Shown here piece after piece: positions 9,738 to 17,318 of a stretch of DNA of 64,000 bases; the stretch's first letter is position 1, and each line of letters opens with the position of its first letter. A model generated the notes under the pieces. That model saw nothing but the letters and a program-made list of their open reading frames with translations, ran no database searches and was not told the origin of the DNA. The position numbers were made by a program, and so were the translations under genes. The DNA lies in the NCBI RefSeq assembly GCF_004769405.1, contig NZ_RQES01000005.1, positions 186,001 through 250,000 on the forward strand. The letters are read 5' to 3'. The DNA is from Leptospira selangorensis (GTDB lineage Bacteria; Spirochaetota; Leptospiria; Leptospirales; Leptospiraceae).

Positions 9738-9916
9738 GCTTGATTTTTATATTGCATTCGTTATACAAAATAGTGAATTCTAAACGAATTTCTTTTTTGA
9801 TTTGATCTGATCGGTTCCGGCTTTAATATAATCCATTTATAAGAGCTTGGTCCATCGGCCAAGTTCTTGAAACCCGGCTGAAAGCCGGATTATAAAAGTC
9901 CGTCCTTATTGGTTGC
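9738..9916 (+). promoter_or_regulatory. Structured leader before the second receptor phosphatase
   Basis: This 179-bp gap holds two hairpins in a row. The first pairs AAGAGCTTGG (9841-9850) with CCAAGTTCTT (9859-9868), with one G-U pair and an 8-base loop. The second pairs CCGGCT (9874-9879) with AGCCGG (9883-9888). Neither is followed by a T-run, so neither looks like a terminator. No Shine-Dalgarno is visible before the ATG at 9917. I infer a structured 5' leader; its function is unknown. Confidence 0.4.
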
Positions 9917-12900
9917 ATGGAAATTTCTTCAATCTTACAAAACGATGTTCTGCTGAACTATTATTCTTTCGGAAGTTTGCTATCGATTTTAGCGTTTCTA
10001 TGCACTTCCTTATTCTTTCTTTTCTTAAAGGAAAAATCCTCAAGCACAATGCATCTTGCATTGGGTGCTTTGTTTTTCTCCTTCTTCTGTTCAGGGTATT
10101 TTTTTGCGGCGTTCTTATACAACCCGATGGCCGCTTATCATAGATGGTTGACTGTCGGATTTATTTTACCGGCTCTCATTCACTTGGGTCAGTTTTTAGC
10201 CCGCTATCCGGGGCATGCAAATCCCAAAATGAACCGAAACCTCACGATCGGAATGTATACGGTTGCAGCGATCGGGATTTCTTATTTTTATTATATCACT
10301 CTTAGCTCTCCTCGGAAGTACCACTTCACCGCTCACCATTGGGACTTTAATGCAGAAAAGGCTTCTTCTATAATTGCCGTTTTGATCGGTCTATTCGTTT
10401 TGATCTCATTCTTGATCCTTCCGATCTATAGAATGACCAAAACTAAGGGAAGGGTTCGATTTGCGATCGGCGGTTTTATGGGAGCACTTCTTGCAGGTGG
10501 TGTAGTTCCCGCGCTCACAAATATTCTTAGCCGAGACGGATGGATTGAACGTTCTACCTATTTAACTTCTATCGTTCTTTTAATGACATTAGGGATCTTT
10601 TTGATCCTTGTAATCTTCTTAAATTTCAGCGAAGAAAAAACCACGTTCATGGTCAAGATTGTGGGTATCACTTTTGTGACATTGATGTTGATCATGCAAG
10701 CCTTGGTTTTTATCTCCAACCAAGATAAAGAAGCTGAATACGATACAAAAAGTATCGTGAACATGTCCAGAGCTCTCGAGGGTGGAAAGCAGATCCCTGA
10801 GATGTTGTATATCGTTCAGTGGGAAGGTGGATCCAAGAATGTGGATTATTCTCGCTATGATAATCAATACGACCTGAGACTTCCTCAATTAGAGATAGAC
10901 TTTAAGAACACGATCATCTTCGAGCATATGAAACTTTTGGCGGAAGAAGGTTTTAGAAACTCAGTTAAAAAGACACTTAAAGATACTCACGAATATTTCA
11001 GCGGATACAGGGCTTCTATCCTGAAGTTTTTGGATGATAATCCGAATCTGGAAGGAAAAGAATTAAAAACAAAATTATTCGACCATCTAATTACTCTAAA
11101 CACCGCAGTTTTCGTAACTTCTAATAAACTGGATTATATCTTCCCTAAAGAGTTCTGCGTGGACGGTAGAAATTATCTGAAAGGTGTGGGTAACAAAGGT
11201 GTTATTCCGTTCAAAGAGCATCTTCTTCAGAAATGGAAGGAGAAGGATGCGACTTGTACTTTTGATGAAAAGGATCTGTTGATCGGTCATTTAAAAGCAG
11301 AAGTACTTTTATATTTCCGTCCATTCCAACCTGCGTTGTATCGCCATTACAGAAAAAGTTTGGATGAACACCAACATTTCGTAACTTATATTCATTATGA
11401 TGTGAAGAAGGATGTAGTCAGCGAAGTAGGTTATTCTTACCGCAAGTATAGAGAATTTATGCACCCGACTGCCGCGAAACAAACGTTGATCTTGGGTTTG
11501 GTTTTGGTCGTAGTATTCTTCGTATTCCCTTTATTCTTCCGCCAAAGTTTGGTGACTCCGCTCAATCGATTATTGTCCGGGGTGGAAAAAGTAAATTTAG
11601 GTGCCTTAGATGTTGAAGTGAAAGTAGACTTAAAGGATGAGATCGGATTTTTATCCGACTCCTTTAATGGCATGGTAACTTCTATCCGAAAAGCTAGAGG
11701 AGAACTCGAAGATTACGCGGAACATTTGGCAACTAAAGTAAGAGAAAGAACTAGGGAACTTTCTGAAAAGATGGAGGAGCTCCAACGTCTTAAAGTGCAA
11801 CAAGATGGAGATTACTTCCTAACTTCTCTATTAGCAAAACCTCTTTTTTATAATGCGAACAAATCTCCAAGGGTAAGCACTGATTTTATTCTTCGCCAAA
11901 AGAAAAAATTTGAGTTCAAAGGTAAACACGCAGATTTAGGCGGAGACCTTTGTGTGACTGGAAACCTTCGTCTTGGAAAAGAGAACGACTATAAACGTTA
12001 TACTTTCGCGATGAACGGAGATGCGATGGGTAAGTCCATGCAAGGAGCCGGAGGCTCTCTCGTCATGGGAGTTGTGGTTAACTCCATTCTTGCAAGATCC
12101 GCCGCGAACGATCGAGTGTTGGATACTACTCCTTCCGAATTTTTAACTGAAATTTATAAGGAGATGCAATCCGTTTTCAAATCCTTTAACGGATCTATGG
12201 TGATCTCAGGAACCTTTGTCGTAATCGAAGATGATACAGGTAAATTTTGGTATTTTAACGCAGAGCACCCATTCTCCGTAATGTATAGAGATGGAAGAGC
12301 AGGTTTCTTAGAGACAGGACTTACTCTCAGAAAGATCGGATTGGATTCGGAATACGAGTTTAAAGTCCATTCCGGAAGATTAGAACCTGGCGATGTATTG
12401 ATCGTTGGTTCTGACGGTAAGGACGACTTGGATCTCACTCCTGAAAAAGAAGTACGCACTATCAATGAAGATGAGATGCTATTCTTACAAATGGTGGAAA
12501 AAGGACAAGGCGATCTGGAAAGAATCGAAGAGGAAGTCCTAAAAGTCGGAGAGTTAACTGATGACCTTTCTCTTCTTAGAATTGAATATTCTCCTGTTGC
12601 TTCCATAGAAACAAACGGAAAAGATGATGAGATCTCGGATCCATTCGATTGGAAGTTCATCTACAAAAAAGCAAAAGAAGATTATATGGGCGGCCGTTTG
12701 AGTGAGGCTCTTGGCGCGCTTGAAGGTCTATACAAATCGGATCCCCAAAATACGAAGGTAACCAAACTACTTGGACTCCTGAGCTTTAAAGGTAAAAATT
12801 ACGGCAAAGCAGTAGAAGTTCTGAACAAGTATTTGGGATCAGACCCTGACTTAGTAGAATACTGGTATTATCTTTCTTTAGCGAATCGCAGGATCGGAAG

Positions 12901-13111
12901 AATGGACGAAGCCATCTTGGCCGCAAAAAGAATGGAGGAACTCCAACCGGATAACCCTATGAACCTGATCAATCTTTCCGATTTATATCGTCAGACGGAA
13001 CAATTCGAATTAGCTTTAGAATATGCTCGTTTAGCTCTGGAGAAGGACCCGGAAGACGAGAACGCCCAGAAATTAGTAAGATTGATCGAAAGAGATAGAA
13101 AAACTTCTTAA
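9917..13111 (+). CDS. Membrane receptor phosphatase: multi-TM, HAMP, SpoIIE (PP2C), TPR (paralog 2)
   Basis: This 1064-residue protein has the same domain order as the gene at 5629-8814: multi-TM N-terminus, extracytoplasmic region, TM helix, HAMP (LLSGVEKVNLGALDVEV), coiled coil, SpoIIE phosphatase (LGGDLCVTGNL, GDAMGKSMQGAG, GSDGKDDLD, TDDLSLL) and TPRs. Identity is very high across the linker and phosphatase and lower in the outer domain and the linker just before the TPRs. This fits a tandem duplication whose sensory parts have diverged. The ATG has no obvious ribosome site and is preceded by two hairpins. It ends 7 bp from the convergent dcd gene. Ligand and phosphoprotein target are unknown. 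Confidence 0.87.
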   Translation: MEISSILQNDVLLNYYSFGSLLSILAFLCTSLFFLFLKEKSSSTMHLALGALFFSFFCSGYFFAAFLYNPMAAYHRWLTVGFILPALIHLGQFLARYPGHANPKMNRNLTIGMYTVAAIGISYFYYITLSSPRKYHFTAHHWDFNAEKASSIIAVLIGLFVLISFLILPIYRMTKTKGRVRFAIGGFMGALLAGGVVPALTNILSRDGWIERSTYLTSIVLLMTLGIFLILVIFLNFSEEKTTFMVKIVGITFVTLMLIMQALVFISNQDKEAEYDTKSIVNMSRALEGGKQIPEMLYIVQWEGGSKNVDYSRYDNQYDLRLPQLEIDFKNTIIFEHMKLLAEEGFRNSVKKTLKDTHEYFSGYRASILKFLDDNPNLEGKELKTKLFDHLITLNTAVFVTSNKLDYIFPKEFCVDGRNYLKGVGNKGVIPFKEHLLQKWKEKDATCTFDEKDLLIGHLKAEVLLYFRPFQPALYRHYRKSLDEHQHFVTYIHYDVKKDVVSEVGYSYRKYREFMHPTAAKQTLILGLVLVVVFFVFPLFFRQSLVTPLNRLLSGVEKVNLGALDVEVKVDLKDEIGFLSDSFNGMVTSIRKARGELEDYAEHLATKVRERTRELSEKMEELQRLKVQQDGDYFLTSLLAKPLFYNANKSPRVSTDFILRQKKKFEFKGKHADLGGDLCVTGNLRLGKENDYKRYTFAMNGDAMGKSMQGAGGSLVMGVVVNSILARSAANDRVLDTTPSEFLTEIYKEMQSVFKSFNGSMVISGTFVVIEDDTGKFWYFNAEHPFSVMYRDGRAGFLETGLTLRKIGLDSEYEFKVHSGRLEPGDVLIVGSDGKDDLDLTPEKEVRTINEDEMLFLQMVEKGQGDLERIEEEVLKVGELTDDLSLLRIEYSPVASIETNGKDDEISDPFDWKFIYKKAKEDYMGGRLSEALGALEGLYKSDPQNTKVTKLLGLLSFKGKNYGKAVEVLNKYLGSDPDLVEYWYYLSLANRRIGRMDEAILAAKRMEELQPDNPMNLINLSDLYRQTEQFELALEYARLALEKDPEDENAQKLVRLIERDRKTS

Positions 13112-13118
13112 TAGAAGT

Positions 13119-13649
13119 TTAATATTTTCCGTTCTCGAAATCCTTATATAACATAGAGGTTTGGATACCTTTATTGCCTTGGTATTTGCCTGATTTATAT
13201 TCCGTGATCTCACCTTCGACAGTGTGATAGAAGATCTGGCAAATTTCCACATTCGGATAGATGACTAAAGGTTGGATAACCGAAATTTCGAGTGTCCAGA
13301 ATCCTTTGAATCCTACGTCTCCGAAACCTGCGGTCACATGCACATACATTCCTAATCTACCGATGGAAGAACGACCTTCTAACATCGGCACCAGGTTATG
13401 TGTTTCCGTGTATTCTAAGGTTCTACCAAGATATAGAACTCCCGGTTGTAAGAGTAGTCCCGAATCAGGTATGATCAGATTTTCGGAAGGATTGGATTTT
13501 TTCATATCCAAAGGACTTTCTGTATAACGAACCAATTCGTTATGAAGCCTTAGATTATACGAGTTCGGATTTAATCTATTGTCGGAGTAAGGATCAATAA
13601 TGATGTCCTTCTCTAATCTTTTTTTAATTTCCTTACCCGTTAGAATCAT
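13119..13649 (-). CDS. dcd: dCTP deaminase
   Basis: This enzyme deaminates dCTP to dUTP, which feeds dTTP synthesis. It is 176 residues long, in the range of the dCTP deaminase/dUTPase trimer family. Family marks are PNSYNLRLHNELV near residues 27-39, the phosphate-binding EGRSSIGRLGMYVH, and AGFGDVGFKGFWTLEI, where the Glu is the expected catalytic base. Some relatives also hydrolyse dUTP (bifunctional DCD-DUT); the sequence alone does not decide this. The next gene on the strand, a crotonase, is 70 bp upstream and unrelated in function. Confidence 0.92.
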   Translation of the reverse strand: MILTGKEIKKRLEKDIIIDPYSDNRLNPNSYNLRLHNELVRYTESPLDMKKSNPSENLIIPDSGLLLQPGVLYLGRTLEYTETHNLVPMLEGRSSIGRLGMYVHVTAGFGDVGFKGFWTLEISVIQPLVIYPNVEICQIFYHTVEGEITEYKSGKYQGNKGIQTSMLYKDFENGKY

Positions 13650-13719
13650 TAGTATTCCAGCTTCCTTGTTTTGCCTATTTTCGGGTCGGCCTTGTGTCTC
13701 GCCTCCCTTTTTCGGAGTT

Positions 13720-14493
13720 CTATTTTCCTTTAAATTCCGGTTTTCTTTTTTCTCGGAAAGCCTTTAAGGCTTCTATCCTATCCTCTGTTTTTAACGTTTT
13801 ATTATAATGTTTCCTCTCTATCTTTAAGGCAGTTTGTATATCTTTTCCTTCTCCTTCTCTAATTGCTTCTTTAGCGAGTCTTAAGGAGATAGGGGCCTTT
13901 TCAGAAAGCAAGGTAGCCAATTTTTTTCCGGCCATAAATGCCGAGTCATGCCATACTGAATTTGCAAGTTGGATATCCAACGCGGTTTGTGCATCTATCA
14001 CAGAAGCAGTCAAAATAAGTTCTAATGCTTTTGTTTTTCCTACTCTACGTGGAAGTCTTTGGGTTCCACCTGCACCCGGAATAATGCCAAGTCCAGTTTC
14101 GGTGAGACCCACTTTTGCTTCCGCGCTCATCAGAATGAAATCGCAGCATAGAGCCATTTCTAATCCGCCGCCGTACGCATCTCCATCCAAAGCAGCGATC
14201 GTTGGAAAGGGAAGATTCTCCAGAGCCAGAAAACATTTCCCTACTTGGTCCAGAAATTTATGTACTTCTTTCTCAGACATATCCGCTCTTTCTTTCAGGT
14301 CGGCTCCTGCGCAGAATACGGAACCTTCTCCTCTGAGTACTAGAGCGCGGATTTTTGGGTCCTTGCTTGCTCTTTCTATATGAGACATAAGCTGATAGAG
14401 TAATTCTCTAGAAATCGCGTTTCGTTTTTCGGGTCGATTTAAACTGATTATGCACGTATAATCTTCGATGGAATAAAGAACAGTCTCGCTCAT
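13720..14493 (-). CDS. Enoyl-CoA hydratase/isomerase (crotonase) family protein
   Basis: This 257-residue crotonase-fold enzyme acts on acyl-CoA thioesters. The oxyanion-hole segment is CAGADLKER. The two acidic residues used in hydratases are both present: Glu in GGGLEMALCCD and Glu in LTETGLGIIPGAGGTQRLPR. This supports a true hydratase rather than an isomerase-only member. The C-terminal AREAIREG-like helix (KEAIREGEGKDIQTALKIER) is typical of methylglutaconyl- or short-chain enoyl-CoA hydratases. The substrate is uncertain because no beta-oxidation or leucine-degradation partner is adjacent. The ATG has no strong ribosome site. The divergent lipoprotein gene begins 123 bp away. Confidence 0.85.
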   Translation of the reverse strand: MSETVLYSIEDYTCIISLNRPEKRNAISRELLYQLMSHIERASKDPKIRALVLRGEGSVFCAGADLKERADMSEKEVHKFLDQVGKCFLALENLPFPTIAALDGDAYGGGLEMALCCDFILMSAEAKVGLTETGLGIIPGAGGTQRLPRRVGKTKALELILTASVIDAQTALDIQLANSVWHDSAFMAGKKLATLLSEKAPISLRLAKEAIREGEGKDIQTALKIERKHYNKTLKTEDRIEALKAFREKRKPEFKGK

Positions 14494-14616
14494 GTTTGCC
14501 TTCTAAAAATATATCCCGGATAGGCTGAATCTTTCCGATAATTGGGTAGATTCTGCGGTTTTTTAAAAACGGCAAGCAAAAGCGTTACGTGCGAATGGTT
14601 CTAGGTTAAAGAAAAA

Positions 14617-15345
14617 ATGCGATTTCAGATTCAGATCTTAGCTATTATTTTATCTCTATTTCTCTTTGGACTTGCTTGTTCTAACAGCAAGGACTCGGAC
14701 CTCGCCAGCCAATTAGGTTTGGGGAATCCAGTGATCACAGAAATTGACCCTCCTAGTGGATCTCCTCCAATCGGAACAACCGTAGGGACAACAGTCACTA
14801 TTAAGGGCCGTTTATTCTCTGCGGATAAAAACTTAACAACGGTTAAATTTAATGGGGTGTCCGCAAGCGTTCTGAGTGCTACTAGTACTGAGATTGTCAC
14901 TGTGGTTCCTGCTGGAGCTTCTACCGGAACATTGTTTGTGACTAAGGAAGGGCCTGTTATCTGTGATGAGAATAACGGAGACACGGCTACTAATTGTTAC
15001 GGTAGGAAGTTCTACATAGATTGTTATAAGTCTTCCGACAATCTGTATGGCGAAGAATTAGGAGTTACTTATCCTGATTCTAAAACTTTTGCAATTTCAG
15101 GTCAAACAGGGACTAAAGCGCTTCGGATCGATTTGAACCCGGACGGGCCTACCAATGTTAAGATCGCCTGTGAAACCTATCTCATTTATTCTAAGTTTTC
15201 CAAGACCTGTACTAGGACGGATGTTGGAACTTTTTCAGATACGAATACCTGGGTATTTGAACCTACCTTGACCTTCTCCAGTTATTATACAGTCCAGATG
15301 TTCGTTACTGCAGGAAAGGGGAACTGTACGGTGTCTTTTCCTTAA
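14617..15345 (+). CDS. IPT/TIG-domain lipoprotein
   Basis: This is a 242-residue exported lipoprotein. The N-terminus has a hydrophobic stretch and lipobox FGLAC (Cys near residue 21). Residues about 38-110 form an IPT/TIG immunoglobulin-like domain: ITEIDPPSGSPPIGTTV, VTIKGRLFS, VKFNGVSASVLS, IVTVVPAGASTGTLFV. The C-terminal part is rich in Cys (six or more residues, such as CYKSSDN, KIACETY, SKTCTRT), which suggests disulphides outside the cytoplasm. IPT domains in surface lipoproteins usually mediate binding, but no ligand can be deduced. The ATG follows a weak A-rich ribosome site. It is divergent from the crotonase gene. Confidence 0.75.
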   Translation: MRFQIQILAIILSLFLFGLACSNSKDSDLASQLGLGNPVITEIDPPSGSPPIGTTVGTTVTIKGRLFSADKNLTTVKFNGVSASVLSATSTEIVTVVPAGASTGTLFVTKEGPVICDENNGDTATNCYGRKFYIDCYKSSDNLYGEELGVTYPDSKTFAISGQTGTKALRIDLNPDGPTNVKIACETYLIYSKFSKTCTRTDVGTFSDTNTWVFEPTLTFSSYYTVQMFVTAGKGNCTVSFP

Positions 15346-15414
15346 TTTTTAAGGTAAAAAAATACTTGGTTTATTAACCGATTTGGATTAGGATCGGAAT
15401 GGAGGGATTACTGA

Positions 15415-15615
15415 ATGTCAACAATAACCTCTATATATCTCGGACTCGCTGAAAAGGCTTCTTCCGATCCACGTAAAATGCCTAAGGTGGAAGGAATTCC
15501 GAATAAGCCTTATGAAAACAAACAGGCTGAAGTCTTTGACCAAAAAGCAATGAATCCTAGTTATGCGGGCGATATTTATAAAACTAAGGGAGCATTTGTA
15601 GACAAGATCTCCTAA
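15415..15615 (+). CDS. Small hypothetical protein, 66 residues
   Basis: I do not recognise this family. The ORF is credible as a gene: a strong SD (GGAGGG, 15402-15407) precedes the ATG by 7 bases, and a clean rho-independent terminator follows at 15645-15680. The protein is soluble, mildly basic, Pro/Lys/Asp rich and probably without a stable hydrophobic core. It has no Cys and no signal peptide. It is flanked upstream by the IPT lipoprotein (70 bp) and downstream by a convergent VOC gene. It may be its own transcription unit. Confidence 0.6.
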   Translation: MSTITSIYLGLAEKASSDPRKMPKVEGIPNKPYENKQAEVFDQKAMNPSYAGDIYKTKGAFVDKIS

Positions 15616-15644
15616 CTTCTTTTGGCCCGATTTGTCTAAACCCA

Positions 15645-15680
15645 ATAAAAAAGCCCTCAAATTGAGGGCTTTTTTTTATT
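15645..15680. terminator. Bidirectional rho-independent terminator
   Basis: AAGCCCTC (15651-15658) pairs with GAGGGCTT (15664-15671) around a 5-base loop. It is preceded by an A-run and followed by eight T's, so it can stop transcription from the 66-residue gene on the plus strand and from the VOC gene on the minus strand. Confidence 0.9.
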
Positions 15681-15698
15681 AAGACTGTTATTCAGATC

Positions 15699-16070
15699 TT
15701 AATCTTCTTTGTAATTGATCTCTAAAATATTACCGGACGGATCCAAGAAATGAAGGAATTCTCCTCCGTCTCTGGTTTCTGGTCCTCTTACGATTTGAAC
15801 TGACTTAGACTCGAGTTCTACGATCGCTTCGGTAAAATCATCCACATCCAATACGAAACTGAGGACAGGGGATTTAACTTCGGTTAAAGAACTTTTAACT
15901 CCGTTGGTATTGAGGAGTTTAATGTTCACAGAATCCAAACCGATGATTGCGAATTCGTTTCCTTTTTCCTCGATCGTCTCGAAATCAAATAGTTCGGAAT
16001 AGAATTTTACAGAGGCTTCTATATCCCCGGTAGGTATTACAATATAATCGATTCCTTCTACGATGATCAT
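15699..16070 (-). CDS. VOC-superfamily (glyoxalase/dioxygenase-fold) protein
   Basis: This 123-residue protein has the two beta-alpha-beta-beta-beta units of the vicinal oxygen chelate fold: DYIVIPTGDIEASVKFYSELFDF at the start and FLHFLDPSGNILEIN at the end. The C-terminal His and Glu positions are kept (HFLDPSGNILE). The first metal ligand, normally a His in the opening strand, appears as a hydrophobic residue (YIVI). Metal-dependent catalysis is therefore doubtful, and a binding or resistance role is possible. It reads into the bidirectional terminator at 15645-15680. No strong ribosome site is visible. The function is not assigned. Confidence 0.72.
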   Translation of the reverse strand: MIIVEGIDYIVIPTGDIEASVKFYSELFDFETIEEKGNEFAIIGLDSVNIKLLNTNGVKSSLTEVKSPVLSFVLDVDDFTEAIVELESKSVQIVRGPETRDGGEFLHFLDPSGNILEINYKED

Positions 16071-16169
16071 TGAGGTAGATCCTGTTTTCCTTTTTCGTCA
16101 TTATGAGATGAAAACCGGGCTTGTCTATCGGAAAACCGTAAGATACTCGATTTTCAAGTCGGATGGACT

Positions 16170-17318
16170 TTATGAGCCTAAATTTCGGAGGCCTATAAAG
16201 CCTTCCAGCTCTGAGTTGTTTTTTCCGCCCTTCCATAGGAACCCATCCAAGATATAATGAGTAAATTGGGGAAGAAAGAAGATAGGCACTAAGATTCCTT
16301 CAAGGCCCAGTCCTAGTTCTGCTTTTATTACGGAAGAGTTTCCGAATAGATACGAATGTTCCCTCCAGACAAAACTATCCCATAGCCATTCTTCAGAGAA
16401 TGCAAAGGCCAATAATACGAATGAGAAGCTTAGAATCGCTAAAGCAGAGTTACGAAAGCTATTATAGAAGAAGGAAGGGAGCTGTTTCTTTCTGAAATTA
16501 GAATATGCGAATACCAAGGCCATATAAGGAATCCCATGGTTGATCACGTTAGTGAGAGTAAACGCGAAATCATCATTTAATAATACGATACCCACATACC
16601 ATACTGAGGCCGTGTTTAATAAGAGTAGAAGTTTTCCAACACTGATTCTTCTTCCTTTAAGAAGAAGGTAGACTTGACTCAAAGAGTATACTATCACCGA
16701 TCCCCAAAATAGTATATGAATGAAGTCTGAAACAGAATGATTTGGATATTGATAAAAATCACCTTCCATAAACCATTCGAAATGCCTTCCACCTGGAACT
16801 AGATGCCAATATAAAATAGGTAAGCCGGTCACCATGTATAGGCAGATCTTATCTAATAAAAAAGGGATCTTACTTTCGGTTTTAGATTCAGTCCTCGCAT
16901 ACAAACTTAAAAAACCGTATTGTTGTCTGATAAAATGGAATACGGCAAGATAAGCCATCGCCCCCCAGAAGAATAATTTTCCGAAAGAGTATAAGATCAG
17001 GGCTATTATAAAACATAGAAATGGAACTAAACTTAGGAGAACTTTTTTTCGATTCCAAACTTCTTTATCGAAGTAGGCTCTAAATAAAGTAGAATAAACA
17101 TGAGAAACATCTACACCAGGGATAAGAAGTAACCAAAGCCAAGGAGGTAATGCATTACCACTTGTTCTGGAAGAACCAAGGAGAGAAGGTTCCGGAAATC
17201 CAAAGTAACTCGCGATCAGTACTATGATTACGGAAATAATTCCTGGTGCAATAAACCAAGTCAGATCGAATCTTTTAGAAATGATCCACAGATTAAGGGG
17301 TTTCTTCTTTTCCATCAA
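16170..17318 (-). CDS. Polytopic membrane protein with conserved-looking His residues
   Basis: I do not recognise this family with confidence. It is a 382-residue membrane protein with about nine hydrophobic segments. Histidines lie at membrane borders, often near an Asp or Arg: DVSHVYSTLFRAYFD, AVFHFIRQQYGF, NHGIPYMAL and FTHYILDGFLWK near the C-terminus. That pattern recalls membrane enzymes that bind metal or retinoid-like lipids (for example Brp/Blh-type proteins), but I could not establish homology. It overlaps the upstream flavin oxidoreductase by ATGA, so the two are very likely co-translated and work in one pathway. Confidence 0.5.
   Translation of the reverse strand: MMEKKKPLNLWIISKRFDLTWFIAPGIISVIIVLIASYFGFPEPSLLGSSRTSGNALPPWLWLLLIPGVDVSHVYSTLFRAYFDKEVWNRKKVLLSLVPFLCFIIALILYSFGKLFFWGAMAYLAVFHFIRQQYGFLSLYARTESKTESKIPFLLDKICLYMVTGLPILYWHLVPGGRHFEWFMEGDFYQYPNHSVSDFIHILFWGSVIVYSLSQVYLLLKGRRISVGKLLLLLNTASVWYVGIVLLNDDFAFTLTNVINHGIPYMALVFAYSNFRKKQLPSFFYNSFRNSALAILSFSFVLLAFAFSEEWLWDSFVWREHSYLFGNSSVIKAELGLGLEGILVPIFFLPQFTHYILDGFLWKGGKNNSELEGFIGLRNLGS

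Noticed and set aside
14617..14984. Minus-strand ORF opposite the IPT lipoprotein
   Set aside because: The plus-strand frame has the signal peptide, lipobox and IPT motifs; the minus frame has none.
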